Below are positions 45,979 to 54,494 of a stretch of 64,000 nt of DNA, piece by piece. A program made the position numbers and the translations under genes. Position 1 is the stretch's first letter. Every line of letters starts with the position of its first letter. Source of the DNA: Microbacterium forte (GTDB lineage: Bacteria > Actinomycetota > Actinomycetes > Actinomycetales > Microbacteriaceae); contig NZ_CP116871.1 of assembly GCF_031885415.1 (NCBI RefSeq), positions 1,922,001 through 1,986,000 of the forward strand, in the 5' to 3' direction. The notes beneath the pieces were generated by a model. The model was not told the origin of the DNA. It worked only from the letters and a program-made list of their open reading frames with translations, and searched no databases.

Positions 45979-46803
45979 TCAGCTCGTCGGTGGGGCGCCC
46001 GCACCCGGCGGCGGCGCGTCCCAGCCCTGCTGGGGCTCGTCGCAGTTCTCACGGAACACGTACTGCGAGGCGAGCTTGCGCTGGTGGCTCGACCAGTCGA
46101 TCGCCGGGCGACGCTGCTCGGGTGGCAGATAGCCGAGGCGGTAGACCGCCATGAGCTCGAGGTCATCTGGCACGCGCAGCAGCTTCACGATCTCGTCCCA
46201 GCGACCAGGCACCTCCATCGGGAACGAGATGAACTGGATGCCCATGCCGAGCTCGACCGTCGTCAGCCAGACGTTCTCCATCGCCGCGCCCATGCTGAAG
46301 ACCGAGTAGAACGATGAGAGCTGGCCCGGTCGGTACTCGCTGCGATCGAGCATCACGCCGAGCAGGAGCGGAGAGCCGCCGACCAGCTTGTGGTTCTCCT
46401 CGCCCAGCGTCTTGGGCACGCCGAACGTGTTCATCAGCTTCTGACCGCGCTTCGTGAACACCTGGCTCGTGAACGGGCGGAGGGCCGCGGGGAGCTTGTC
46501 GAACAGCATCCCGCTGCGCTTCTCCTCCATCTCGGCCTGACTGAAGCGGAAGTACGGCTTGTAGCGCTCGAAGAACGTGCCGTTCGACATCGCCTCGGTC
46601 ATGCTCTCGCCCGAGATCCGCGCGATCCTGTCGATCGTGTCGCGGTTCTCGATGACCACGAACCGCCACGGCTGGCTGTTCAGCTGCGAAGGGGCACGAC
46701 CGGCCGCCTCGAGCAGGATGCGCTGATGCTCCTCCGACACCGGGTCGGGCAGGAACGGCCCGTTCGTGGTCTTGCGGCGGCGGATGGCGTCGAGCAGTTC
46801 CAT
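45979..46803 (-). CDS. Nitroreductase family protein
   Basis: 274 residues, longer than the usual 200-220. The nitroreductase FMN sites are visible: [13 protein letters not shown] (Arg and Lys for the FMN phosphate), [17 protein letters not shown], and [19 protein letters not shown] middle insertion (about residues 80-140) and a Pro-rich tail are extra. It should use NAD(P)H to reduce nitro, quinone or similar compounds, substrate unknown. ATG at 46803 follows GGAAG. It is 4 bp after a small membrane protein gene and co-transcribed with it. Confidence 0.88.
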   Translation of the reverse strand: MELLDAIRRRKTTNGPFLPDPVSEEHQRILLEAAGRAPSQLNSQPWRFVVIENRDTIDRIARISGESMTEAMSNGTFFERYKPYFRFSQAEMEEKRSGMLFDKLPAALRPFTSQVFTKRGQKLMNTFGVPKTLGEENHKLVGGSPLLLGVMLDRSEYRPGQLSSFYSVFSMGAAMENVWLTTVELGMGIQFISFPMEVPGRWDEIVKLLRVPDDLELMAVYRLGYLPPEQRRPAIDWSSHQRKLASQYVFRENCDEPQQGWDAPPPGAGAPPTS

Positions 46804-46807
46804 GCGT

Positions 46808-47182
46808 TCACTTCCGGTCGGTGGCGAGGCGCGAGCAGATGAGGCCCGCGACGATGAAGGGGGCCGCGGCGAGCGCGACGAGCGGATGCCGTCGGCTGTG
46901 CGTGCCCAGGTAGGGGATGGCGGCGAGCGGAGCGGCGGCGGGCGCGAGCGCCACGGCGGCGCGGCGGCTCGCATGCGTCGGCCGGCCCCAGATGATCGCC
47001 GAGAACGCGGCGGCAGCGGTGGCGCAGGTGGCGACGTAGATCGCATGGTGCAGCCAGCGGAAGCTGCTCGTGTCGATGACCTTGGCGGCGACCGCCGTCC
47101 CGAGGGCGACGTTCGCGGTGTAGGCGACGGCCGCCGCGGCGAAGAGCGGCGCGGCGTCGGTGCGTCTGCGGCGGTGGCCCAT
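46808..47182 (-). CDS. Small Ala-rich membrane protein
   Basis: 124 residues, four predicted helices, an Arg-rich start (MGHRRRRTD) and no recognised family. TAGGGT ends 6 nt before the ATG at 47182, supporting this start and a leaderless mRNA. It is the first gene of a two-gene unit with the nitroreductase; a functional link is only suggested by the 4-bp spacing. Confidence 0.7.
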   Translation of the reverse strand: MGHRRRRTDAAPLFAAAAVAYTANVALGTAVAAKVIDTSSFRWLHHAIYVATCATAAAAFSAIIWGRPTHASRRAAVALAPAAAPLAAIPYLGTHSRRHPLVALAAAPFIVAGLICSRLATDRK

Positions 47183-47188
47183 GACCCG

Positions 47189-47194
47189 ACCCTA
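47189..47194 (-). promoter_or_regulatory. -10 hexamer TAGGGT, leaderless pattern (membrane protein)
   Basis: Reverse-strand TAGGGT ends 6 nt before the ATG at 47182. Confidence 0.5.
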
Positions 47195-47247
47195 CGCCCA
47201 CCCCCGGCATCCGCTCTCGGCCTTGCCCTGGTGTCTCGATCTGTGCA

Positions 47248-47316
47248 AAGCGGGGCGTCTCGTCGCGCCCCGGTCGTTGAGCGAGCACGGCGAAGCCGAG
47301 CGAGACGAAACGCCCC
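47248..47316. repeat. REP-like imperfect palindrome
   Basis: GCGGGGCGTCTCGTC at the left faces CGAGACGAAACGCCCCGC at the right (47299-47316), with GGTCGTTGAGCGAGC between. The GTTGAGCGAGC...GAGACGAAACG design resembles extragenic repeats I associate with Microbacteriaceae; only one copy is in the window. Confidence 0.55.
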
Positions 47317-47338
47317 GCCCCCACACCTCTCGCACCGT

Positions 47339-47392
47339 GCGGGGTCAATAACGCACCTGAAACGGGCGTTTCGGATGCGTTATTGACCCCGC
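47339..47392. terminator. 54-bp near-perfect palindrome, likely terminator
   Basis: Outer arms of 17 bp (47339-47355 and 47376-47392) are exact reverse complements built on GGGGTCAATAACGC; an inner GAAACG/CGTTTC stem (47359-47364 with 47367-47372) is separated by a 3x3 internal loop. It lies 28 bp after the MerR-family gene on the reverse strand. Confidence 0.65.
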
Positions 47393-47420
47393 AGCAGCGG
47401 CTGACGGACGCGAATGCCGG

Positions 47421-48209
47421 CTACAGGTTGCCTTCCGCGTAGATGCGAAGGGCGTCGCGGACGAACTCCGCTCCCTGCGTGCCGCCGGCCGACGTCACGT
47501 AGTTCGCGCCGAAGCGCGGGTCTGCGACGTACATCTCGCCGAGCCCGATGACGTATCCCTTCACGTCACCACCCGGCACGGCCGCGGGGGTTCCGGGGAT
47601 GCCGGTGAGCCACTCGACGTGGCGCCGAGCGACATCCTGAGCCTCGGCGGATGCCGGGTCGATGCCGCTCTCTGCGGCGGCGATCCAGTCGCGACCGAGG
47701 TCGGACACACGCTGCTGCCAGTCGGCGCGCTCGGCATCGGTCATCCCGCGCCACCAGCGGTCGCTGTCGGCGTAGGCCTTGCGACCCCAGCGCTCTTCGA
47801 CCTCCTCCTTGTACTGGGTGTAGTCGAAGCCGTCGAACATGTTCTCTGCCATGAGTTCTTCACCTCCTTTCAGTGCGTTGATGGTGTTCTCGACCGACGC
47901 GATCTGCCGCGCCAGCCGGTTCTGCTCCTCGCGCAGCAGCGCGAGGTGTGTCTCGAGAGCGGACTCCTCGCTCTGCCGCGCATTCACCGGGTTCAGCACC
48001 TCCGCGATCTGCGGCAGACCGAGTCCGAGCTCACGCAGCAGCAGGATGCGCTGCAGGCGCACGAGCGCGGCCTCGTCGTAGTGGCGATAGCCGTTGTGCG
48101 CGATGCGCGAGGGTGACAGCAGGCCCACGTCGTCGTAGTGACGCAGCGTTCTGCTGGTGGTGCCCGCGAGTCGGGCGATCTCCTGGATCGACCAATCACG
48201 ACCGGTCAT
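47421..48209 (-). CDS. MerR-family regulator with TipAS-type drug-binding domain
   Basis: 262 residues. The MerR winged helix (WSIQEIARLAGTTSRTLRHYDDVGLL) is followed by the coiled-coil dimer helix (about residues 75-115) and a C-terminal TipAS-like domain (YKEEVEERWG ... GYVIGLGEMYVADPRF), which in TipAL binds thiopeptides and other drugs. ATG at 48209 follows AAGGAAG. A perfect palindrome in its own promoter suggests autoregulation. An internal start before MAENMFDGFDYTQ, preceded by AAAGGAGGTG, could produce the ligand-binding domain alone, as TipAS is produced in Streptomyces. Confidence 0.9.
   Translation of the reverse strand: MTGRDWSIQEIARLAGTTSRTLRHYDDVGLLSPSRIAHNGYRHYDEAALVRLQRILLLRELGLGLPQIAEVLNPVNARQSEESALETHLALLREEQNRLARQIASVENTINALKGGEELMAENMFDGFDYTQYKEEVEERWGRKAYADSDRWWRGMTDAERADWQQRVSDLGRDWIAAAESGIDPASAEAQDVARRHVEWLTGIPGTPAAVPGGDVKGYVIGLGEMYVADPRFGANYVTSAGGTQGAEFVRDALRIYAEGNL
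47851..47875 (-). promoter_or_regulatory. Internal ribosome site and ATG for TipAS-like short form
   Basis: Inside the MerR gene an excellent AAAGGAGGTG ribosome site precedes the ATG of MAENMFDG with suitable spacing, in the same frame. TipA in Streptomyces makes a free ligand domain from just such an internal start. Confidence 0.65.
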
Positions 48210-48257
48210 CGAGTCTTCCTTCCGTGGATCCGTTCTTCGATAACTCCACGGTAGAAG

Positions 48258-48272
48258 TTGACGTTGCGTCAA
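48258..48272. promoter_or_regulatory. MerR-type operator TTGACG-TTG-CGTCAA
   Basis: A perfect 15-bp palindrome 49 bp before the MerR gene, overlapping the -35 region read on the reverse strand (CTTGACCTTGACG). Confidence 0.7.
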
Positions 48273-48336
48273 GGTCAAGCTGCTGCCCAACCGATATTCT
48301 TCATCCGCGCGTCACACGAATCGGCTCGTCGCTCGC

Positions 48337-48342
48337 TACGGT
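48337..48342 (+). promoter_or_regulatory. -10 hexamer TACGGT, leaderless pattern (glgP)
   Basis: TACGGT ends 6 nt before the GTG at 48349. Confidence 0.5.
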
Positions 48343-48348
48343 CGTCTC

Positions 48349-50835
48349 GTGCCCGAATCACACTCCCCTCTGCAGCCGCTCGCCCTCGCTCCCGTGATCG
48401 CTCCGCCGAGCACTGCGGATGAGTTCGTCGAGCGCTTCCTGCACAACCTCAACTTCGACCGCGGCGTCGCGCTGTCGGCATCCAGCGCGAATGACCGCTA
48501 TCTCGCGCTCGCCCACACGGTGCGCGAGTACCTGATGGCACGCTGGCTCGAAGACGTGCGGCACCAGAAGGAGGTGCAGGCGAAGGGCGTCTGCTACCTC
48601 TCGGCCGAGTACCTGCTGGGCCGTCAGCTCGACAACAACCTGCTCGCGGCCGACCTCACCGAGGTCGCCGGCGAAGCCCTGGCGTCGTGCGGCGTCTCGC
48701 TCGACGAGCTGCGCGCGCACGAGGTCGAGCCAGGTCTCGGCAACGGCGGACTCGGGCGCCTCGCCGCCTGCTTCATCGACTCGCTCGCCACGATGGCTGT
48801 GCCGAGCATCGGCTACGGCATCCGCTACGAGTACGGGATCTTCCGTCAGACGTTCGTCGACGGTCAGCAGGTCGAGCAGCCCGACGCCTGGCTTGCGCTC
48901 GGCTCCCCGTGGGAGTTCGCGCGACCCGAAGACGCGCAGACGATCGCGTTCGGCGGCCACACCGAGAAGTACGACGACGACGGCGTCACGCGCAGCCGGT
49001 GGGTCCCCGCGTGGAACGTGCAGGCCGTGCCCTACAACTACATGGTCCCCGGATTCCGGAACGGCCGCGTCAACACCCTCCGGCTGTGGAGCGCGGTCGC
49101 CACGAGCGCCTTCGACCTGCGCATCTTCAACTCGGGCGACTACGAAGAGGCCGTGCGAGCGCAGACGTTCGCCGAGAACATCTCGAAGGTGCTCTACCCC
49201 GAAGACTCCACCCCGCAGGGCAAGGAGCTGCGCCTGCAGCAGCAGTACTTCTTCGTCGCGGCATCCATCCACGACTTCCTCGACAACATGCTCGCCGACG
49301 GCTTCGACCTCGCGAACCTGCCCGAGCGCGTGATCTTCCAGCTCAACGACACCCACCCGGTGATCGCGGTGCCCGAGTTCATGCGCGTGCTCATCGACGA
49401 GAAGCACCTCGAGTGGGATGCCGCGTGGGCGATCACCCAGCAGTGCTTCGCCTACACGTGCCACACTCTGCTTCCCGAGGCGCTCGAGGTCTGGCCGGTC
49501 GAACTGCTGGGCCGACTGCTGCCCCGCCACCTCGAGATCATCTACCGCATCAACGACGAGTTCCTCGTGGCGGTGCGCGAGCGCTTCGGCGACGACGAGA
49601 TGCTCGTGCGCAACATGTCGATCATCGCCGAGCATCCGGAGCGCTCGGTGCGCATGGCGTACCTCGCGACCGTCGCCGGAGCGAAGGTCAACGGCGTCGC
49701 CGAGCTGCACTCGCAGCTGCTTCGCGAGAAGGTGCTCAGCGACTTCGACGCGTTCTTCCCCGGCAAGTTCACGAACGTCACGAACGGGGTGACACCTCGG
49801 CGCTTCCTGCGCCTCGCCAACCCGGAACTCTCTTCGCTCGTCACCGCCGCGATCGGCGACGGCTGGACCACCGACCTCGAACGGCTGCATGAGCTCGAGC
49901 CGTTCGCCGAGGATGCCGAATTCCGCACCGCGTTCGCCGCGGTGAAGGCCGCGAACAAGCGCCGCCTGAGCGAGGTGCTGCGCGAACGGGACGGCGTCGA
50001 GATCAGCGACGGCCACATGCTCGACGTCATGGTCAAGCGTCTGCACGAGTACAAGCGCCAGCTGCTGAAGGTGCTGCACATCGTCACCACCTACGAGGGC
50101 GTGATCTCGGGGCGCATCGCCGTGTCCGACGTCGTGCCGCGAACGGCGATCTTCGGCGCGAAGGCGGCGCCCGGATACGCGATGGCGAAGCGCATCATCC
50201 ACCTGATCAACGCCGTGGGCGAGGTGGTGAACACCGACCCGCGACTCGAGGGCAGACTGAAGGTCGTCTTCCCGCCGAACTACAACGTGACTCTGGCCGA
50301 ACGCGTGATCCCCGCCGCCGACCTGTCGGAGCAGATCTCGCTCGCCGGCAAGGAGGCGTCTGGCACCGGCAACATGAAGTTCGCGCTGAACGGCGCGCTC
50401 ACCATCGGCACGGATGACGGGGCCAACGTCGAGATCCGCGAGCTCGTCGGCGACGACAACTTCTATCTCTTCGGCATGAGCGAGCCCGAGGTCGAGGCGC
50501 TGAGCACTCGCGGCTATCGGCCGCAGGAGTACTACCAGGCCGATGACGGCCTGCGTCGGGCGATCGACCTGATCGCCTCCGGCGCCTTCTCTCGCGGCGA
50601 CCGCTCGATGTTCGAACCCGTCGTCTCGAACCTGCTCTACGAGGACCGCTTCATGGTGCTCGCCGACTATGCGTCGTACATCGCCGCGCAGGATCGGGTG
50701 GATGCCGCATACGCCGACCAGGATTCCTGGACCCGCTCCGCGATCCTCAACGTCGCCCGCACGGGGTTCTTCTCGTCCGACCGGTCGATCCGCGACTACA
50801 TCGACCGCATCTGGCACACTCCGCCCCTCGTCTGA
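48349..50835 (+). CDS. glgP: Glycogen/maltodextrin phosphorylase
   Basis: 828 residues, the classical GT35 phosphorylase length. Motifs: AEYLLGRQLDNNL, GLGNGGLGRLAACF, QLNDTHP, TNGVTPRRFL, and the PLP site KEASGTGNMKFALNG with the Schiff-base Lys. It releases glucose-1-phosphate from glycogen or maltodextrins in the cytosol. GTG at 48349 has TACGGT 6 nt upstream and no Shine-Dalgarno. Standing alone; it is followed by the second palindromic repeat. Confidence 0.95.
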   Translation: MPESHSPLQPLALAPVIAPPSTADEFVERFLHNLNFDRGVALSASSANDRYLALAHTVREYLMARWLEDVRHQKEVQAKGVCYLSAEYLLGRQLDNNLLAADLTEVAGEALASCGVSLDELRAHEVEPGLGNGGLGRLAACFIDSLATMAVPSIGYGIRYEYGIFRQTFVDGQQVEQPDAWLALGSPWEFARPEDAQTIAFGGHTEKYDDDGVTRSRWVPAWNVQAVPYNYMVPGFRNGRVNTLRLWSAVATSAFDLRIFNSGDYEEAVRAQTFAENISKVLYPEDSTPQGKELRLQQQYFFVAASIHDFLDNMLADGFDLANLPERVIFQLNDTHPVIAVPEFMRVLIDEKHLEWDAAWAITQQCFAYTCHTLLPEALEVWPVELLGRLLPRHLEIIYRINDEFLVAVRERFGDDEMLVRNMSIIAEHPERSVRMAYLATVAGAKVNGVAELHSQLLREKVLSDFDAFFPGKFTNVTNGVTPRRFLRLANPELSSLVTAAIGDGWTTDLERLHELEPFAEDAEFRTAFAAVKAANKRRLSEVLRERDGVEISDGHMLDVMVKRLHEYKRQLLKVLHIVTTYEGVISGRIAVSDVVPRTAIFGAKAAPGYAMAKRIIHLINAVGEVVNTDPRLEGRLKVVFPPNYNVTLAERVIPAADLSEQISLAGKEASGTGNMKFALNGALTIGTDDGANVEIRELVGDDNFYLFGMSEPEVEALSTRGYRPQEYYQADDGLRRAIDLIASGAFSRGDRSMFEPVVSNLLYEDRFMVLADYASYIAAQDRVDAAYADQDSWTRSAILNVARTGFFSSDRSIRDYIDRIWHTPPLV

Positions 50836-50862
50836 GGTCGCCGTTTCAGCACCCCACCCGTG

Positions 50863-50941
50863 CCGTTTGCAGGACCGAAGCACGTCTGCAGGACCATCTC
50901 CCCCGAACCGTCCTTCCGACGTGCCCGAATCCTGCAGACGG
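50863..50941. repeat. 79-bp palindromic repeat, copy B, intergenic
   Basis: Same design as the element inside the ECF ATPase gene: left arm CCGTTTGCAGGACCG (50863 on), an internal TGCAGGACC copy, and a right arm ending CCTGCAGACGG (to 50941). The arms are less perfect than in copy A. It lies between glgP and the DUF4097 promoter and may also act as a terminator. Confidence 0.85.
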
Positions 50942-50960
50942 CCCGCGACCGAAGACACCC

Positions 50961-51013
50961 TTGACAAGATCGAGATATATCGTGTTACTCTTGCCACACA
51001 CGATATATCGTGT
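50961..51013 (+). promoter_or_regulatory. Promoter and palindromic operator of DUF4097-PadR operon
   Basis: TTGACA (50961-50966) is a consensus -35; GTTACT 17 bp on is a possible -10. GATATATCGTGTT is present twice (50974-50986 and 51002-51014). The second copy is within the perfect 16-bp palindrome ACACGATATATCGTGT (50998-51013). The first lies in the promoter spacer. Autorepression by the PadR protein is likely. Confidence 0.7.
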
Positions 51014-51037
51014 TCCCTCGAACCAGGAGAAGCAGAC

Positions 51038-51880
51038 ATGACCGAGAAGTGGCTCATCGCCCCCGGCGAAGAACGCGTCATCGACATCGAGAACGTCACC
51101 CGGCTGAAGATCGGTCTGGTCGGCGGTCAGGTCGATGTCATCGCACACGACGAACCCGGCATCCGCATCGAGGTGCACGGTGTCACCACCAAAGACCTCC
51201 GCATCGAGGCGAACGACGGCGAGGTCGAGATCGACCACCCGCAGCTCGGCTGGGACAACTTCCTCGAGGTGTTCCGCAACTTCGGCTCCGGCGGCCCCAA
51301 GGCCGAGGTCAGCGTCGCCGTGCCCCGCTCGATCGCCCTGAACCTCGGCGTCGTCAGCGCCGGAGCTCTCGTCTCAGGCATCCGCAACGATGCCCGCCTC
51401 AACACCGTCTCGGGTGACCTCATCGTCGACACCCTCATCGGCGACCTCACGGTCAACTCAGTGTCCGGCGACGTGCAGGTGCGCGGCCTCACCGGCTCGA
51501 TCAACGCGAACAGCGTCTCAGGAGATGTCGCCGTCACCGGCACCATCCGCCGCGCCACCGTCGACATCGTCTCGGGGTCGACGCTGGTCGACGCCGCCGG
51601 CGACGTGAACGCCATCAACGTCAACTCGGTCTCCGGCGGCACCACCGTGCGCCTCGACGAGTCACTCGCCGCGAACTACGTCGTGCGCTCGCTGAGCGGA
51701 CGACTGCTGATCGACGGCGTCGAGCGTGGCTCCTCCGGGATCAACAACTACACCGGCTCGACCGGTGAGCTGGCCGGACGTTTCGTCGACCTGCGCGCGA
51801 ACTCCGTCTCGGGCGGCGTCACGGTCCTTCGCCGCACGCCCAGCTCGATCGAGAACGACCCCGAATGGGAGGAAGCATGA
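51038..51880 (+). CDS. DUF4097 beta-repeat protein
   Basis: 280 residues. Short beta-strand repeats with the core NSVSGDV/TVSGDL recur about eight times (residues ~120-270), forming the right-handed beta-solenoid expected for DUF4097. No signal peptide or membrane helix, so cytosolic. ATG at 51038 follows AGGAGAAG. The stop overlaps the padR start (ATGA). In many bacteria DUF4097 genes are co-transcribed with PadR or related regulators; the function is unknown. Confidence 0.85.
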   Translation: MTEKWLIAPGEERVIDIENVTRLKIGLVGGQVDVIAHDEPGIRIEVHGVTTKDLRIEANDGEVEIDHPQLGWDNFLEVFRNFGSGGPKAEVSVAVPRSIALNLGVVSAGALVSGIRNDARLNTVSGDLIVDTLIGDLTVNSVSGDVQVRGLTGSINANSVSGDVAVTGTIRRATVDIVSGSTLVDAAGDVNAINVNSVSGGTTVRLDESLAANYVVRSLSGRLLIDGVERGSSGINNYTGSTGELAGRFVDLRANSVSGGVTVLRRTPSSIENDPEWEEA

Positions 51881-52503
51881 GTCCCGCAGTGTTCTCCCAC
51901 GGCGATCTCAGGCTCTACCTGCTCTCGCTGCTCGCCGAGGCGCCCCAGCATGGCTACGGCATCATCCAGGCTCTCACCGATCGCACGGGAGGCACCTACA
52001 CGCCCAGCGCCGGCACCATCTATCCGCGGCTCGCGAAGCTCGAGGAGGAGGGTCTGGTCAGCAAGACCGTCGACGGCCGCACCACGATCTACGCGATCAC
52101 GGATGCCGGACGCGCCGAGCTCGCGTCCCGCGAGGGCGACCTCGCCGGCATCGAGGCGGGTCTCACCGACTCGGTGCGACTGATCGCCAACGAGGTGCGT
52201 CAGAGCGTCAAGGAGGCCATGAAGAGCCTTCGCGCAGACCTGGCCACGGCTGAGAAAGACGACCGCGCCGCATCCAAGTCCCGCCCGCGCACCGCGGGCG
52301 ACGACGAGCGCACCGTCACTCGCGAGGAGCTGCACCGAGCGGATGCCGTCATCAACGCCTTCCGCGCACGGGTGCGCACCGACCTCCGCACCCACGTGGC
52401 GAAGGGCGGCACGCTGCCGGCATCCGTCGTCACGCAGCTGGAGGACGGGCTGGATGCCGCGGCCCGAGGGATCACGACCGCTCTGGCATCGCTCGGGCGC
52501 TGA
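51877..52503 (+). CDS. PadR-family transcriptional regulator
   Basis: 208 residues. PadR winged helix: LRLYLLSLLAEAPQHGYGIIQAL ... YTPSAGTIYPRLAKLEEEGLV. The C-terminal helical region is longer than in small PadR proteins and includes a charged linker (about residues 120-145). ATG at 51877 overlaps the upstream stop, with GGGAGGAAG. It very likely binds the 16-bp palindrome in its own operon promoter. Confidence 0.9.
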   Translation: MSPAVFSHGDLRLYLLSLLAEAPQHGYGIIQALTDRTGGTYTPSAGTIYPRLAKLEEEGLVSKTVDGRTTIYAITDAGRAELASREGDLAGIEAGLTDSVRLIANEVRQSVKEAMKSLRADLATAEKDDRAASKSRPRTAGDDERTVTREELHRADAVINAFRARVRTDLRTHVAKGGTLPASVVTQLEDGLDAAARGITTALASLGR

Positions 52504-52523
52504 CCTCACCCCGTCGCACGTCC

Positions 52524-52557
52524 GAAGCCCCTCCCGTCACTCGACGAGAGGGGCTTC
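52524..52557 (+). terminator. Hairpin terminator after PadR gene
   Basis: GAAGCCCCTC (52524-52533) pairs with GAGGGGCTTC (52548-52557), followed by a short T-containing tract. It lies between convergent padR and the universal stress protein gene. Confidence 0.7.
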
Positions 52558-52616
52558 TGTCGTGCGGTGGGCTGGCGATCGACCAGCCATCCGAACCGGA
52601 AGGAGTCGAACGAGAC

Positions 52617-53159
52617 CTACTCGGTCCAGATCTCGGGCTGAGTGTCGGGAACCGGGTCCTGCAGGGGCACGACGAGCACGGGCCTGTGCTGGCGATGCGC
52701 GAGGCGGGCGGCGACGGATCCCGTGAAGAACTCGCGGATCGACTCGCCGATGCCACGTTTGCGTGTGCCGACGACGATCAGCTGGGCGTCGAGCTTGGTG
52801 GCGAGCTGCTTGATGGCGAGGGCAGGGTCGCCGACGAGCTGGCGGGCCGTCCACGTCAGGCCTGTGCCGTCGAGCGCCGCAGTGGCTTCGGCCTGCACGG
52901 CCTCGAACTCGGCTGCTCCGGCGTCGAGGTTGATGTCGATGGGCGCCGAGTGCACATAGCCATCGGGATCTTCGTAGGTGACGAAGCGGGTGACGTCGAC
53001 GTGGGCCACCACGAGAGGCACCCGGAGGAGCCGCGCGAACCGCGCTGCTTCTTCGATCACCCGCGTGGGCTGCCCCGGCTGCATCCCGACGATCACGGCC
53101 TTCTGCAGTGTCGCGTTCTGTGCGGCCTCGTCGGTGGGCGTCGAGGTGTTGTCGGTCAT
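52617..53159 (-). CDS. Universal stress protein (UspA family)
   Basis: 180 residues, a single Usp domain: KAVIVGMQPG at the start, ARFARLLRVPLVVAHVD, and the ATP-binding motif VVGTRKRGIGESIREFFTGSVA of the G-2x-G-9x-G-S form. It should bind ATP and respond to stress. ATG at 53159 follows GGGAG. The N-terminal 18 residues are polar and extra. Divergent from the DUF3073 gene. Confidence 0.88.
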   Translation of the reverse strand: MTDNTSTPTDEAAQNATLQKAVIVGMQPGQPTRVIEEAARFARLLRVPLVVAHVDVTRFVTYEDPDGYVHSAPIDINLDAGAAEFEAVQAEATAALDGTGLTWTARQLVGDPALAIKQLATKLDAQLIVVGTRKRGIGESIREFFTGSVAARLAHRQHRPVLVVPLQDPVPDTQPEIWTE

Positions 53160-53308
53160 GAGGATCGCTCCCTTCACCAGCTGCCAACGGGCCAGTGCGG
53201 TCTGGCCGCGTGCTATTCTGAATGCTACTCTTACCGGCCCTCAGCCGGTGTCGTGAATGACTCGGGCAGATGGTTGCCCGCAGCTTAACTCGTGAGGGGG
53301 TCTCAGGC

Positions 53309-53497
53309 ATGGGCCGTGGCCGTCAAAAGGCGAAACACACCAAGATCGCCCGCGAACTGAAGTCGTTCAGTCCGTCGGTGAACTACTCGGCGCTCGAGCG
53401 CGAACTCGCGCACCCGAGCGACGCTGAAGACGCATATGTCGACAAGTGGGCCGACGAGTATGCAGACGAAGACGAGGACGAACTCGAAAAGGCCTGA
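53309..53497 (+). CDS. DUF3073 family small protein
   Basis: 62 residues: basic start MGRGRQKAKHTKIARELK followed by a strongly acidic end (DEDEDELEKA). DUF3073 is a family limited to actinobacteria and conserved in most of them; its function is unknown. ATG at 53309 follows GTGAGGGGG. The leader of about 100 nt upstream is GC-rich with a small GGGCA/TGCCC hairpin. Confidence 0.9.
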   Translation: MGRGRQKAKHTKIARELKSFSPSVNYSALERELAHPSDAEDAYVDKWADEYADEDEDELEKA

Positions 53498-53521
53498 CCG
53501 CCGATTCGATCGTCGTCGACT

Positions 53522-53545
53522 CCCCCGTGCGATGCACGGGGGTTT
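53522..53545 (+). terminator. Terminator after DUF3073 gene
   Basis: CCCCCGTGC (53522-53530) pairs with GCACGGGGG (53534-53542), loop GAT, followed by TTT: a textbook intrinsic terminator. Confidence 0.85.
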
Positions 53546-53630
53546 CGTCGTGCCCGGAATGCCGGAACCCGTCGCTGCCGATGTCCTGTCGGTGACGGAC
53601 GGACCCCTAACAGCCTGAGAGGATCTCCTC

Positions 53631-54452
53631 ATGGCTCGTGTCGTCTCGCTCTTCCGTCACCCGATCAAGGGCTTCACTCCCGAATCCGTCGATTCGCTGA
53701 CCGTGCGAGCCGACGGCCGGATCGCGGGCGATCGCGTGCTGGCGTTCCGCTTCGCCGATGCGACGGCCCCGGAGCACCACGACGGCCTCGACCACTGGCC
53801 GAAGGCGAAGGGCCTCTCGCTGCAGGACTTCCCCGGGCTCGCGGCACTGCGCACCGACTACGACGATGCTCGGCAGCGCGTGCGGATCGAGCACGCCGGA
53901 GCAGTGCTCGTCGAGGCGGGACTCGATGACGCCGGCCGTGTGGAGCTCGCGGATGCCGTGACCGAGTTCGTGCTCGCGAGCGCGGAGGGCCGGCGCATCC
54001 GACGCCCAGGACGACTGCCGCTCGTGCTGGTGGGCGACGGTGTGACGTCGAGGTTCCAGGACCGCGCTCGCGGATACGTCTCGGTGCACAGTCGCGGCAG
54101 CGTCGACGCGCTCAGCGACGCCCTCGGCTTCGGCATCGATGACCGGCGATTCCGCTCGAACGTCGTCGTCGATGACGTCGCCCCGTGGTCCGAGCTCGAC
54201 TGGACGGGTGAGCTGAGCATCGGTCGGGTGTCGTTCCGCACAGCGGGCCCGATCGTTCGGTGCCTGGCGACACACGCCAATCCCGACACCGGAGCCCGTG
54301 ACGCGAAGGTGCTCAAGACCCTCACGAACGACCTCGGACAGGATGAGCCGACGCTCGGCAGGCTGCTGCTTCCGCCGCGTGCCGCGGCCGACGGATCCGC
54401 CGAGTGGGCCGGCGGCACCATCAGCGTCGGCGACGAGGTGCGGGCGCACTGA
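53631..54452 (+). CDS. MOSC domain protein (molybdenum cofactor sulfurase-like)
   Basis: 273 residues. The N-terminal beta-barrel (MARVVSLFRHPIKGFTPESVD) and MOSC domain are visible, with the conserved Cys in AGPIVRCLATHANPDTG. MOSC proteins bind the molybdenum cofactor and transfer sulfur or act as N-hydroxylated-compound reductases (mARC/YiiM type). ATG at 53631 follows GAGAGGA. No molybdenum genes are nearby, so the substrate is unknown. Confidence 0.88.
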   Translation: MARVVSLFRHPIKGFTPESVDSLTVRADGRIAGDRVLAFRFADATAPEHHDGLDHWPKAKGLSLQDFPGLAALRTDYDDARQRVRIEHAGAVLVEAGLDDAGRVELADAVTEFVLASAEGRRIRRPGRLPLVLVGDGVTSRFQDRARGYVSVHSRGSVDALSDALGFGIDDRRFRSNVVVDDVAPWSELDWTGELSIGRVSFRTAGPIVRCLATHANPDTGARDAKVLKTLTNDLGQDEPTLGRLLLPPRAAADGSAEWAGGTISVGDEVRAH

Positions 54453-54494
54453 GGGCACGCTGAGGTCGCACCGGTGCCGTGACCTCGCCGCGAG

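Noticed and set aside
48358..51099. 913-codon minus-strand open frame
   Set aside because: Antisense to glycogen phosphorylase, which is intact with all its motifs.
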